A stretch of 64,000 bases of DNA from positions 10,168,001-10,232,000 of the forward strand of contig CAVNZM010000006.1 in the NCBI GenBank assembly GCA_963693365.1, read 5' to 3'. Each line of letters starts with the position of its first letter. Position 1 is the stretch's first letter. Positions 24,534 through 49,133 of this stretch are shown here, one piece after another. The notes beneath the pieces were generated by a model. That model saw only the letters and a program-made list of their open reading frames with translations, was not told the origin of the DNA and did not search any database. This DNA is from Amoebidium appalachense (lineage: Eukaryota; Ichthyosporea). The translations under genes and the position numbers were made by a program.

Positions 24534-27154
24534 CAAGAGACAGCGGGTGATCATAAGGTGAGCATTGAAAACGAAAATGATGTAAGGTCAAGCGGAAGTC
24601 ATCACCATCTCATTAATTTTGGTAGTGGCGGTGGTGGGCCGAGAGGGGGGGGGGGGGGGGGGGGGGGGTGGGGGAGAGAGGGGGCGGAGGGGAATACAGG
24701 AAAGGTGTGCTACGACTTATCACAGGAAGATATTCAAAGCCAGATACAAGCATCGTTAAGAGGATAATGGGCCCCGGCGTGAGAGGAATTACACGTGCAT
24801 ATTAGGAAATATATCAATGGTGGTGTGAATTCCGCGTGTGCAAAATGTGCAGGCATGAGGGAATGTAGTTGGTGTGTGCCTAAGTGTGCCTCTGTGTGTG
24901 TGTATGTGTGTGTGCGTGTGTGTGTGTGTATGCTCATGTATGGGCCAATGCACACATGTGTGTCTAAGTGTGTCGGCAGATATGCCCTCACACAGTGCAC
25001 CTCCTTAACCACACCAACATTTGTGTGTGTAACACATCCACATACAAGCAAATGTCCAACCCATGCAACATTAACACCACTAGCACCAACACAAGCAAGC
25101 ACAAATCTTACCGAGCTTTGCCTTCTGTTTGTGCCACTCGTCACCCTGCACCACACACACATGTCAGCATGGAACCACATCCTGAAAATGTTTTGCCCTT
25201 CCCCCCCCCCCCCTCCCCCCTCTTTTTCTCCCTCGTTTCACAGAATGTTTATTATCATCATCACCATATAGAACTTTTGTTGTTATTTTTCTTTGTTTGC
25301 TTCTTCTTTTTTTTCCCCCCTCCTTCTCTTCTTCTTTTCTTATTCTTTCTTTTCTTTTCTTTCCTTTTCTTTAAAATTGGGGGGGGGGGGGGGGGGGGGG
25401 GGTTGGTGAATTATTTGCATGTCTGTGTCTGACTTGCACGTTAATGTGGAACGGAGGAAGGAGACGGAAGTGCATACGCAGTTCAGTTAGAATCACAATA
25501 CTGTCTACATAAAAACTTCACACTTCTCGCGTGGAAAAACAGAAAGATTCAATTGGGGGGGGGGGGGGGGGGGGGGGGGGGAAGAGGGGAGGGGGAGGGG
25601 GGAGGGGGAGCGTCCCTCGGGAGGAAAACGACTACCGATAGACGGCCAGCTAAACATTAGGCACTTGTGTTTGCCTGGCACGGGTGGGAAGGAATGGCAG
25701 CGGAGAGATGTGTGTGTGTGTGTGTGTGCGCGTGCGCGCGCATGTGCGTGCTTGTGAGTTGGTGGGAAACCAGAATCTGTGGTTTGGAACTATGGAGCAT
25801 TCAATCAATCGACAACGGTTTTCTATTGAAGTCTGTCCATCGGTTCAGTCACGGAGAGAGGGACAGAGAAGAAGTGGGGAGGGGGGGGCTCAGACCTGCA
25901 GGTAGGCATCGAAGGCGTGTGTCTCTGCGGCCTGTGGGGGGATAGTCAGCAGAGGTTATGGAGCCTGCTTTGTGTGTTCTCGTATTCGAATGGATAGGCA
26001 GTGCGAGGACAAAAGGCACAGTCATGAGTGCATGTTGACCCTCTGGTCGATGTTGCTTTTCCCAGTCAAGACGAAACCTTGCCACTGCGTGTCCCTGCAT
26101 ATGCCACATATACAAGGCTGTAATGCCTGTGTGCTAAAAATGCACACACCAGCGCTTTCAGCCTTAAACACCCTTCCACTGCTCTCCTCCCCCGCTTACA
26201 CATACCCTCACCCATCCACACAGAGACCCTCGCCCTTTCTTCCCTGCTCCTGTACCCTCACCTCCCCCCACTCTCCTCTCCCCTTCCATTCCCCTAAACC
26301 TGTCATCTGAAATAGCAAACAATCCAACAAACCTAAATCAGGACACCTGTTCCCAGGCACACAATAACACCAACGGATGTGCAAACAGTGAGCAACGAAA
26401 CTAGATAATAAAAAAGATGCAAACCGACGCCGTAAAGATGGAGAATAATGTTGCACACACAGGTACATCTGTGTTTTCACAAAACATATGCTCCTCTTTC
26501 GTCTTTAAAAGTGCTTTCGTGAAAAGAGAACGGCAGCCATGCAAATACATCTACTACCCACTATCATGCCAACAATCTCTTGTGGTGCCATCCGTACTTA
26601 GAGGACAGGACGGTGGGATAGTGAAGAACAACAGACCACTGAGACATTACAGACCTGACAAGAGTGGTGTGAGGGCATGCGTATTGGTGTTTGTGTGAGT
26701 TTTCGTGTTTAAGCTCGCGTGCAAGTCAGTTTATGTGTATGTGTGTACGTGTGTGTGTGCGTGTGTGGGTGGGTGAGTAGGCCCTTTCTTTTTCTTTTTT
26801 TTTTTTTTGGGCGGGGGGGGGGGGGGGGGGGGGGGGAGGGAGGGAGGGAGGGGGGTGGTAAGGGAGGGGACAGAGTAGGAAAGCGTGTGTGGCAAAGAGA
26901 GAGAAAGTGAGCGAGCTTGTCATGAGGTTATGCGGATGGGTGATTGGTTTTAAAAAGATACCCACATAGACGAAGGTTGCCGTCCAGAACAGGGTGGCAC
27001 CCAGCAGCAGCTTTGTGTGCTCGCCAAACAACCCTAAGTTGCCCCCTGGTGGCGGGGCAGCATACCCTCGCCGGGCGAGTACAGCCCCGGCGCGCTGGCC
27101 AAGCCGCCCCACAGCGGCCGCCCTAACGGCGCCGCGAGCCAAAAGTGTGGCCAT
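16287..27154 (-). CDS. AIFM1: Apoptosis-inducing factor, mitochondrial FAD oxidoreductase (17 exons)
   Basis: NADH-dependent FAD flavoprotein anchored in the inner mitochondrial membrane; AIFM1 homologues support respiratory-chain assembly and can act in cell death. Exons: 27154-26966, 25931-25896, 25145-25112, 24256-24009, 23871-23773, 22846-22719, 22369-22279, 21830-21776, 21385-21279, 20964-20856, 20606-20562, 19756-19563, 18826-18725, 18301-18153, 17750-17603, 16748-16692, 16409-16287. This gives 637 residues (human ~613). Features in order: Arg-rich presequence; membrane segment [15 protein letters not shown] (about 49-63); an Ala/Pro/Lys-rich linker (about 87-169); FAD-binding GAGTAS; the [12 protein letters not shown] block; the IATGG motif; NAD-binding [29 protein letters not shown]; and the C-terminal [11 protein letters not shown] and LLWNIF blocks. 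The ATG at 27154 is preferred over one further upstream because of its context and the fit of the presequence. The donor of exon 15 is non-canonical (GC) or obscured by a homopolymer; the other junctions have GT-AG ends and matching phases. Confidence 0.95.
17094..17530 (-). repeat. Cluster of SINE-like copies D, E, F in AIFM1 intron 15
   Basis: Three copies lie side by side on the - strand. A fragment at about 17127-17180 is copy D. Copy E (17269-17418) carries an exact 44-bp internal tandem duplication (17291-17334 and 17335-17378). Copy F is at 17451-17530. Each has a G tract on its + strand left side, which is the C-tract tail in element orientation. The cluster fills the intron between AIFM1 exons 15 and 16. 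Confidence 0.7.
17531..17595. repeat. T(n)G(n) tract abutting AIFM1 exon 15
   Basis: About 22 T, then GTTT, then about 34 G on the + strand, ending within 8 nt of the last confidently coding codon of AIFM1 exon 15. On the coding strand it reads GCTGCC, then C(n), AAAC, A(n). It obscures or replaces the expected 5' splice site. Confidence 0.8.
19759..20060 (-). repeat. SINE-like element, copy G (longest, reference copy)
   Basis: This is the most complete copy, on the - strand, in the AIFM1 intron between exons 11 and 12. Element orientation runs from 20060 down to about 19805. It begins CCTTGCCTGCATAAGC, then carries TATCTGAGTTGG, which matches the Pol III A-box consensus at 11 of 12 positions by my reading. 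About 33 nt later it has GGTCGAAACTC, B-box-like. CAGTA before and TACTG after these boxes could pair like an acceptor stem. The body contains GAGGATGGGCTCTGCTTAT, and the element ends ACGCATTCAAAAC followed by a long C tract. The tRNA derivation is inference. Confidence 0.75.
21917..22050 (-). repeat. SINE-like element, copy H with C(n)A(n) tail
   Basis: A diverged copy on the - strand in AIFM1 intron 8. On the + strand it is preceded by about 22 T and about 31 G. In element orientation the body therefore ends ...ACTCTACAATC, then C(n), then A(n). This is one of the clearest examples of the composite tail. Confidence 0.65.
22075..22240 (-). repeat. SINE-like element, copy I
   Basis: A diverged - strand copy carrying the conserved AAGCAGAGCCCATCCTCAGG block (shown on the + strand) and the GATTGAATGCG end. 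It is flanked by a G tract and a (GT)n run, and sits beside copy H in the same AIFM1 intron. Confidence 0.7.
22371..22423. repeat. (GT)n microsatellite flush with AIFM1 exon 7 acceptor
   Basis: About 53 nt of pure GT starting directly at the 3' splice site of AIFM1 exon 7. On the coding strand the intron ends (CA)n-CAG. Confidence 0.9.
23034..23245 (-). repeat. SINE-like element, copy J with C(n)A-rich tail
   Basis: A - strand copy very similar to copies B and C (GGAACACAGTACGAAGTAC near the end). On the + strand it is preceded by T-rich sequence (TTTC repeats, then T14) and about 20 G. It is truncated at the GAGCCCGTCCTCGG point and lies in AIFM1 intron 5. Confidence 0.75.
23370..23505 (-). 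repeat. SINE-like element, copy K (diverged)
   Basis: Contains GTTCGAATGTGTTACAGAG, CACAACGGA and the GAGCCCATCCTCA block on the + strand, so it belongs to the family but is clearly older than copies B, C and J. It has no long homopolymer tail. Confidence 0.6.
24325..24535 (-). repeat. Worn SINE-like fragment (copy L) and T(n)G(n) tract
   Basis: The + strand shows GAGCCAATCCTCGAG and CACAGTACCCGAGTTTCC, both diverged versions of family blocks. It is followed by a pyrimidine-rich TTTTC repeat, then T18 and a G tract to about 24530. It lies in AIFM1 intron 3. Confidence 0.45.
25932..26965. other. AIFM1 intron 1
   Basis: About 1.03 kb between the exon encoding the presequence plus membrane segment and a 36-bp exon. 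It contains a T(n)G(n)-type tract at 26792-26836, GT-rich DNA near 26731-26772, and otherwise ordinary sequence without a further coding segment. Confidence 0.6.
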
Positions 27155-27736
27155 GGTCCGCGCACAGACAACTAAGCTGCGCACGCTAGAATGGAGGGGC
27201 GGTGAAAGCGGTGAGAGGGGCACCGGTCTAAAGAAAACCTGAAACGCGAGGCACGTTTTGAACAAAGTTTCCGGACACAGCCGGCGCCGGCAGCCACGCC
27301 GAACAAGGGCCAAAAATGGAAAGATAAACTGTAGGTGACTTATTTGCCAATCGAAATAGTACGTTATATAGCAATGGATACCATTTGGGTAAGGTGCATT
27401 TATTATTCCCGGGAGAGTTAGCCATATCGGGAGCGAACTAATAGTGAACCTGCACTCCTATTGGTGAGCTCATTAGTGTGGTATTTTCATGTTTACGTCA
27501 GTCTGAGTCCGACGCCTTGTCTGTTACTGTTAGAGAGCTGTCAGAGTGAGTGTACAGGGACTCCTTTGTCTGAGTCCCTTGAAGTTGGCAAACTGGCAAA
27601 CAAAGGACTGTGACCGATTAGGTGTCAATAGTGTAGTGTAAGTGATGGTAGTGTGTTAGGGTGTGGTGTAGGTGTCTTACAATTGGAACTGACCACCGAG
27701 CCCGAGCTAGCGTAGTTGATTTCAAGACGCATCACC
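27155..27736. promoter_or_regulatory. Divergent upstream region shared by AIFM1 and centrin
   Basis: The two start codons face apart and are separated by 582 bp, so this stretch presumably holds both promoters. It contains an ATTGG (inverted CCAAT) box at 27460-27464, GC-rich sequence on the AIFM1 side, and a mixed GT-rich stretch leading to the centrin ATG. No TATA box is obvious. Transcription starts are not visible from sequence. Confidence 0.6.
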
Positions 27737-29460
27737 ATGGTAGGTGCCATCCAGTCCCTAAGCCGCCTACATGCCTTCCGCTGTCCTCGCCTCTCCTCCG
27801 CCCTTCTCCCCCTCCCAATGCCGGCCCCGAGAGGTCAATTTGGCCGCGAACTTTTACTGGAAATTGCAACCCTGAATCACCTGTCGGGGAGAGAAAAATT
27901 CTAATGGGGCGGACAGCCCCAGGCCCAACCATTCGTTCGTGTTCAGGTCGTCAAATGTGAAAAATGAAAGCGTCTTGAGATTCGAGAATGCAGACAAGTA
28001 CATAGGAGTAGATGGCGAGTAGAAACCGTATACCAGTGCTTTAGGTTCTGCCTTTGTATTCCCCTATTCCACCCCCCTCCCCTCCCCCCCGCCCCCCCTC
28101 CCCCCCTCCCCCTCTCTCTCTCTTCCTCTCACCTTCTCGCTCGCTCGCTGTCCTCCCCCTCCCTCTCCTCCCCCCCCCTCCCCCCCCCCCCCCGGCCTCC
28201 CCTCCCCTCATCCTCTCTCTCTCGGCCTGCTTCCCCTATGCAAAGCGATCTCTCTCTCCCGCTGCTTCCGCCCCCTCTTTCTTGCATTCTCTCACTCTCA
28301 TCCCCCCCGCCCCTCCCCATCTGCCGCCCTATTCTCTTCCACCCCTGCCCATCTCGGGGCTCCAGCACGCCATGGCACAGGCGCGCACACAGAAATCAAC
28401 AGACCCATACCCAAAGACACGAGTGCACACACACACACATGCACTCGCACACTCGCACTCACGCACGCACACACACAAACACAGTACATACACCTACATA
28501 CATGGGGACGGCGTGGGTGGGGATGGGGAGTGGACAAGATTTTTTTGGATATGTTAAATGTTTACTCTCCATCGATTGCTGTACGTATGGTTGTACCTTT
28601 TTGCATCCTCTTACAACACAGTTAGTGGAATGTCGTTCGCAGGAAGTGAATTTTTACAGGTTATCCAGCTGGGTGATGTCATACTTCGCCAGGGTGGTCC
28701 GTGCATGTGTGTGTGACGTTTGTAGAAGGATGAGGAGGGGGTTGGGAAGGGTGAGGGGGGGGGGGACGGGGGAATGGATCTGTGCTCGTCACTTGGCATG
28801 CCCTTTGCATACCTTGACTCTTGCATCTCTGCCATTTCCTTTTGTTTCTCCAGTTCCCCCTCCACCCTCCCTTCTCTCCCACCGAGAGAGCACACAAGTG
28901 CCTGTTATGACCCCCCCTCCTCTCCCCCCCCCTCTCCTCCCCCCCACTGGCACACTCACACATACACACCACACAGCACACATGCATGCACACACCACAC
29001 CACACACTCACTCACCACTCCTCTTCCCATCCGCGCTTCCTACCTCGGCCATTTGGCCATGAACTCTTGTTCCCGCCTCTCCTTCCTTCCCTCATCTCTA
29101 CCCCCACGGCACACCTTGACTGATCTTAACGTGCAGCCGGGGGACAAGCGCAAAGGCAAACAGAAGGCACGGCAGCTGACCAAGGAGGAGGAGCAGAACA
29201 TCAAAGAAGCCTTTGAGGCCCTGGACCGTGATGGCAGTGGCAGCATTGTGCGTTGCTCCTCCCTTCCCCTTCTTTTTTCCAGTGCTTAGATTCTCGTTGT
29301 GCCTCACTCTTGCCTACCTGGCACCTTCTCAACCTCCATCCCACTTTCTAAGGTTTTCACGCGCTGAGTCTCTCCCTTTCCCTTTCCCCTCGCCCCTGAA
29401 TACCCGTGCTGCCCGTGATATCCCCCCTCCCCCCCCCCCCCCCCCCCCCCACGCGCGCGG

Positions 29461-29492
<32 letters not shown>

Positions 29493-30380
29493 TCACACAC
29501 ACACACACACACGCACACACAGCCCAGGCGTACTGCTTGCGTACACGCGCTGACATAAGCTCTTACTGGCACGCAGGCACACTCTAGGGTCTACCTGTCA
29601 TGCCAACTATGTGTTGTGTGTACGTAGTTGTGCTTTGGAGAACGAAGAATGGTAAAGAGTGGAAGCTCCTGTTAAGGACCTTATTAAAGTCAATCCGGTG
29701 AAAAAGCCGGGAGGTGGGGGGTGGGGGTGGGAAGGGAAGGGGGGGGTGGAGGGGGGATAGACCGATGGAGTTGTAGTGGATACGAAGACGTGTGGAGAGC
29801 CCTAGTTTGGGTACTTTGCCCTTTTATAGCTTGCAATGCAAGAGGGCGTAATCTTCAGGGATAGGGCATGAGTCTTGTTGGGGCATGGGGATAAGCAGGT
29901 GTGTTTGTTTGTTCGTGTGTAAGCGCCCCAGGGTGGGGTGGGGGTGAGGTGGGGGGGCGGCGGCGGCGGCCGGGGGGGGGAGAGAGGGCGGAGGGGGGGG
30001 GGGGGGGGGGGTGGAGAGGGGCGGAAGGGGGGGGTTGGCATGTCATTTTTTTAATTTTTCTTCGGTTTTTTTTCGGCAACAGTTTTGTGGTAGAGTCGTT
30101 GCTGCAGACACACCACATTCTTATAGACACACGCATTGTCTGATGCAGCCTACATACAGCCCATCATAAACAATGTGTGTGTTTTGTTTTCTGCAGGACG
30201 CCAAGGCGCTTGGGATGGTGATGGCGCAGCTGGGGCTGGAGGTGAGCCGGGAGGAGGTGCGGCGCATGATGGCTGATATTGATGTGGACGGCAACGGCAC
30301 CATAGACTACGGCGAGTTCCGCTCCCTCATGACAGACAAGATGGTGGGTTGGCACTTGCTCCTAGATTCTGTTTGTGTGG

Positions 30381-30449
<69 letters not shown>

Positions 30450-30879
30450 AGGTGGTGTTCGGTATTGTTAGTTTATTTTTTATTTTTTATTTTTTTTTTT
30501 GGGGGGGGGGGGGGGTGGAAGAGGGGGGGGGTTATGGGTTTTCTTTCCTTAAAAGCTGACCTGCTAAATGGAATAGACGACGGAAATGGGGTATAGAAGA
30601 CAGTGTTGGTGAAGGAAACATAAATTGTGGCCGGCAATGTAGGGGGGGGGGAGGGGGGAGGGGGCAAAGTCTGTTTCACGGACCCAGTCGAATGATACTT
30701 TCATGTGTTGTGACTGACGCATGGCACTTGGTTGGGCCACAGAGTGCCAAGGACAGCAAGAAGGACATCCTGGCGGCATTCAATCTGTTCGATGACGACC
30801 ACACAGGTGCGTGTGCTGCATCGAGTGCCCGTGTGTCTGTAACAAGGAGGATAGCATATTGTATCTGCCATCCCTCCCC

Positions 30880-30916
<37 letters not shown>

Positions 30917-31022
30917 TGGTACAAGTGTGTGTGTGTTGGGGTTGGGGGGCAGATGGGGGGGAGGGGGGGTAGCTCTACTACACATGCAAAGACCAGGAGG
31001 GGTTGGAAGGGTGGGTGGGTGT

Positions 31023-31065
<43 letters not shown>

Positions 31066-31127
31066 TGGAGAAGAACACGTTAAGTGAAGAAATAAATGTG
31101 GAGCGAGAATTTTCTTTGTCTTCGTCG

Positions 31128-31175
<48 letters not shown>

Positions 31176-31903
31176 TGGTGGTGGTGGTAGTGGTGATGGT
31201 GGTTTTGAGGAGGAGGGGGAAGGGGGGGGGGGGGGGGGGGGGGGGGAGGCATACCATGATAAATGAGAAAGGATAGGACGAAGCATGCATGGGGAACGAA
31301 TACAAACATGGTCAATGTTACTTATGGCGTTTAGAAGGGATGATGGACCAACTAACTGACTTTGGGGCTACCTATAGGTAAGATCTCATTCAAGAATCTG
31401 AAGAGAGTGGCAAATGACTTGGGGGAGACCCTGACAGACGAGCAGTTGAGGGTAGGTGCCTCTAGTGCTTCACCTCCCCCCCCCCCCCCCCCCCCCCTCC
31501 TCTCTCTCCACCTGCTCCTCCCCACCCCACTCCACCCCATCATCCACACTCCTCACCTCCCCCTCCTCCCCCTCCGCCCCTCCTCCCCCCCCACCCACCC
31601 ACACACACACACATGCCTGTGTGTTGATGCCATGGTTTGTACTGCACGGTTGACTTTGTTGTTTTCTATGTGTTGCTCTATTCTGCACACTCTTTCTCTT
31701 CCTCCCCCTCCCCCCCCCCCCCCTCCTCCTCCCCCCCAAAAAGAAGAAGAAGAAGAAGAAGAAGAAGAAGAAAGCAAGAGAGGAAGAAAGAAGGAAGGGG
31801 AAGAAAGAGGAACCTACCTGCGTTCCTTAAAATGACACCTTCACACAAAAGAGGGTGTGTGTGTGTGTGTGTGTGTGGTGGTGGTGGTGGTGGTGGTGGT
31901 GGT

Positions 31904-31935
<32 letters not shown>

Positions 31936-32079
31936 GGGGGAGAGAGAGAGAGTGAGGAGAGATGTGCTGACGATTTCTGTGGCCACCAGGAAATGATCCA
32001 AGAGGCGGACCGGGATGGGGACGGGGAGGTGTCTGGGATTGAGTTTTTGGATCTGATGAAGCGGGCAAACATGTACTGA
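27737..32079 (+). CDS. CETN: Centrin (EF-hand Ca2+-binding protein of basal bodies/centrioles)
   Basis: Exons: 27737-27739 (ATG only), 29137-29247, 30197-30343, 30743-30806, 31378-31451, 31990-32079 (stop TGA). The product is 162 residues (centrins ~165-172). It has a basic N-terminus, four EF-hands, and the centrin-typical [18 protein letters not shown] and [11 protein letters not shown] blocks, ending MY. EF1 loop 31-42 ([12 protein letters not shown]) lacks the position-12 acidic residue. EF2 (67-78, [12 protein letters not shown]) and EF4 (140-151, [12 protein letters not shown]) look competent. EF3 (104-115) is the degenerate form known in other centrins. The ATG is placed at 27737 because it is followed at once by a strong donor, GTAGGT, and joins in phase to [10 protein letters not shown]. 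An alternative is ATG at 28371 joining from CGA|GTGCAC, a weaker donor. Every other junction is unambiguous. Confidence 0.92.
30400..30515. repeat. Paired T(n)G(n) tracts in centrin intron 3
   Basis: Two T-then-G tracts (30381-30448, 30480-30515) lie 5' to 3' on the coding strand in the intron between the EF2 and EF3 exons. They resemble the tails of the SINE-like family on the opposite strand, but no element body is recognisable beside them. Confidence 0.6.
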
Positions 32080-46090
<14,011 letters not shown>

Positions 46091-46668
46091 CTTCAGCTAG
46101 CCTATGAAAGAGATGTGAAACGGTTTGTCTTGTATTGTTTTACGACACACTCGTGTATGGAAGTGATACCGTGACGACCTAAGGCCTAACAGGTAGAGGA
46201 ATGTGTCGCCCAGAACAAGCTATGGCTCGGTGCACCAGTGTGTGGGTGTGCTCCATAAATGTCTCTATCATACTGCAATTCAGCTCCGTTGTACACTTAC
46301 TGGTACGTAAGCCAAGGCACCTCTATCTTCCTAATGCGTCACGCGCACAGTGGCGGCAACTTGAAGTTGTTCGAGTCCACACACTGCGCAGTGGTGACTC
46401 ACCAACTGACTGACCTCGAGGGCGCCAAAAGTTTAAACCCCTGATTTCCTAAACAGGCTCCGATATGATCTGTTTGATTGGTAGAAATTGGCCGCAGCTC
46501 CTGCCGGAGCAGCCGCTTGCACAGCCAAATTTTACACGTGCACCACCACTTGTCCAACGTAGATGTAGAGAAGTGCCCGTTCTTGTGCCGTCACTCTTTA
46601 TTCGCCATTTTCACACACATAACAGCTGCAGTGTTCCGGTCTCCTGTGCCTCCATTTCACACTAGAAA
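46091..46668. promoter_or_regulatory. Divergent upstream region with CCAAT and E2F-like motifs
   Basis: A 578-bp stretch between the chromobarrel-ESCO start (-) and the C11orf98-like start (+). It contains GGCGCCAAAA at 46421-46430, which reads TTTTGGCGCC on the other strand (E2F-like), and two ATTGG (CCAAT) boxes at 46477-46481 and 46487-46491. This combination is typical of S-phase promoters in animals, which would suit a cohesin acetyltransferase. Function here is inference. Confidence 0.5.
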
Positions 46669-47379
46669 ATGCCACCACCAGGGCCAAATCCAGGAAAGCG
46701 CAGGTCCACCATCAAAAACAAAAGCAAACAGAAGGCGGCAGCAAGGGCCGATCGCAACCGAAAGAAGAGAACCCTTGCAACAGAGTCCATCCTCGGGCTT
46801 ACAGAGACACAGAAGAAGAAATTGAGAACCAACCCGAAGGCAAATGTGGCGCTGTCCAAAAAGAAGATGCGCCTGATGATGAAGAGAATGAAACAGGACC
46901 AGGAGATGGGTAGGTGGCTGCAACAGGTTCAGCTGTAGAGTCGTGTGGCGTTTCGGTGCACCTTCAACCATCTTGTTGCATGTTTTTCTGGTCCTTTTTT
47001 CTGCATCTATACAGGTGCTTCGTGTCTGTCATCATCAGGTTGAATGGTCGGTGCACACACAACACACATATAAAGCACATGAAGTCTCTTTCCGGAGGCT
47101 GCCCCACCTGCTTATATCTGCATACAGGTTTGGGTGGTATTGTCGTTTCTGAACCCTTCCTTGGCCCTACAGCCGACGCAGCTGCTGAGAAGGAGACGGT
47201 ACAAAGAGAGGAGGGAACTATGGAAGTGGATGCCGTTCACTCTGGCACTACCCTTGGAGGTAGGTGTTTCTTTTTCACTCGAAACGAGTGTTGATTATTT
47301 GTGTAAGTTCTCAGGCAGGATGAAGCCTCGTGCAAACTTGTGCACGTGGACAAAGCCCGCTGCTATAATGTGTGTGATA

Positions 47380-47415
<36 letters not shown>

Positions 47416-47636
47416 CTGGTTGTCTGGGTGTCGTGTGTCTGTGTGGTTGTATTTTTGAGTATACATCCTCAAGCGTAGCCCAGTTGCTGTAGCTGTGCTT
47501 CTCGGTGCGATTTTGCCCCTACTGCGAGTTTCTCCCTTCCGTGTGTTTGAACACTTTAAGTACTCTGGTTCGCTTCCTTTCTATTCTTGGTAACCCAAGT
47601 CTCACCTGTTTTGTGTGCCCAGGCCCTCAAGCATAA
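46669..47636 (+). CDS. Small basic protein, C11orf98-like (3 exons)
   Basis: Exons 46669-46909, 47173-47259 and 47623-47636 give 113 residues. The first 80 are extremely Lys/Arg-rich and probably nuclear or nucleolar. The segment ANVALSKKKMRLMMKRMKQ followed by an acidic stretch with TMEVDA resembles, from memory, the uncharacterised human protein C11orf98 (ANITLSGKKRRKLL... then MEVEA). Length and layout agree with that ~120-residue family. Splice donors are GTAGGT at both junctions and phases match. The last exon encodes only a few residues (GPQA) before TAA and is the least certain part. The start is the first ATG of the frame. No molecular function is assigned to this family that I can state. 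Confidence 0.55.
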
Positions 47637-48323
47637 CGGACGAGTGATCTCATGAAGATAACAACGAGCGCGTATGTGGCAGGTCTAATGACGTGGGTGT
47701 GGTGAGTGGCTTTTCTTTGCCTATTTGATAGCACACTGGAAGGTATCGGCAAGGACCTATTTTTTTGGCATACTGTTACAAAGTCATAATATGCATACTC
47801 AGTATGGTGGGCATACATAAAACAGCACACCTTTTGGAGGTTAAGTGCTTCTGCTGAAGGTATTCTCCTGAGCACATAAAGGATTTCGTGAGCCAGGTGT
47901 TAAAATGTAGGAATCAGGCTTTGAATAGACATTTCATCCTTTTCGGCCTTTGGCCTTCTTGTGCCGGGCGGGCGCCCCGGGGGGGGGGAGGGGTCTGACG
48001 TTCCTGCCATGTCAAATGGTTTACTATTTTCAAGATTTTAGAAAACTGTTTAAAACGTAAAAGCCAAACAACACGACGAATGGATTAATAAAAAGGGGTG
48101 GCAGGTCCACTGAATATATGGTGTGCCCAGCTTGCCTTGCTTCCCAGCCCTCCTTGGCCGTCCGTAACCCGAGTGGTTGGTTTTGTAGTTTTGTGTATGT
48201 GTGTCGTGTGTGGCCTCTTCTTGTACTTTTTTTATTCTTCATACATCATATTCGACCCACTCGAAAGAAGCAACGAGCAACAGGGAATCTCAACTTATCG
48301 CCCCGCCCGGGTTGTGTATGTTT

Positions 48324-48354
<31 letters not shown>

Positions 48355-49133
48355 GGGGGGGGGGGTTGCTCCTGTATTGGCATATTGTATTGGTTTTTAC
48401 AAACTTTGTACAAGTTGAAAGTATGGTGGCCAGGCTCACGTGCAATACCACAATAAATATCCATATTAGACCTTTTCGTGTGCTTATTAGACTTTTCAGT
48501 GTGCTGCACGATTACATAGATTTCCTATTGATATCCCTGAGTTACAAAAGCAGGTGGCTAGGCTGTACATATGCACACTCAGGTCTTCCACACATTGGAC
48601 GTGTGCCCATGCAACGATAGTATAGAAAACACACACACACACGGTCTGGTGTGCAAGTTACTCTTATCGGAGTTAGCAGCCTGGCACTTGCATAATCTAA
48701 GGTTGAAACCTTGCAAAGGCTGAACATTAGGGCACCCCAACCTTAGCATGGTGGTTGCATGTTACCTCCGCCTGAACAGTCAACGTTGATGCAGGAGCAG
48801 TTGCAGCCTGGCCGCATCAGCTGCATACACCATGGTAGGTTCCAAGTCAGGTGAGCTCTGCAGTGTCTCTGTGAGTTCACATTTACACCAATATGTACAG
48901 CACTATTGAAAGAACACTTTTGGTATATATATACTTCTATCCTGAGTCCAGATACTGCTTCTCCTTCAAACGTTCTACCCAAAGGCCCTAATTAGCCTTG
49001 CTGCTTGCACTGTCACGACTAACATATTGGTGGATGGTAACAGGAATTCTGGACACACGTCAACATTTTTTTCGCCTGTCTGCTAACGGGGCTCATGTTC
49101 CACTTCACTCAGAAACAAAAATTGAAGGTAAAC
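47637..49133. other. Intergenic, no firm gene
   Basis: Ordinary-complexity DNA with a G tract (48340-48365). An exon-like segment near 48833-48770 on the - strand (frame ADAARLQLLL, then stop) might be the end of the unrecognised gene at 49.1-50.1 kb, but the phase could not be confirmed. An AATAAA at about 48452 (+) may end the C11orf98-like transcript. Confidence 0.35.

Noticed and set aside
28371-28557. Alternative centrin N-terminus starting MAQARTQ
   Set aside because: It would require the weak donor GTGCAC; the ATG at 27737 with GTAGGT fits better. Recorded as an alternative.
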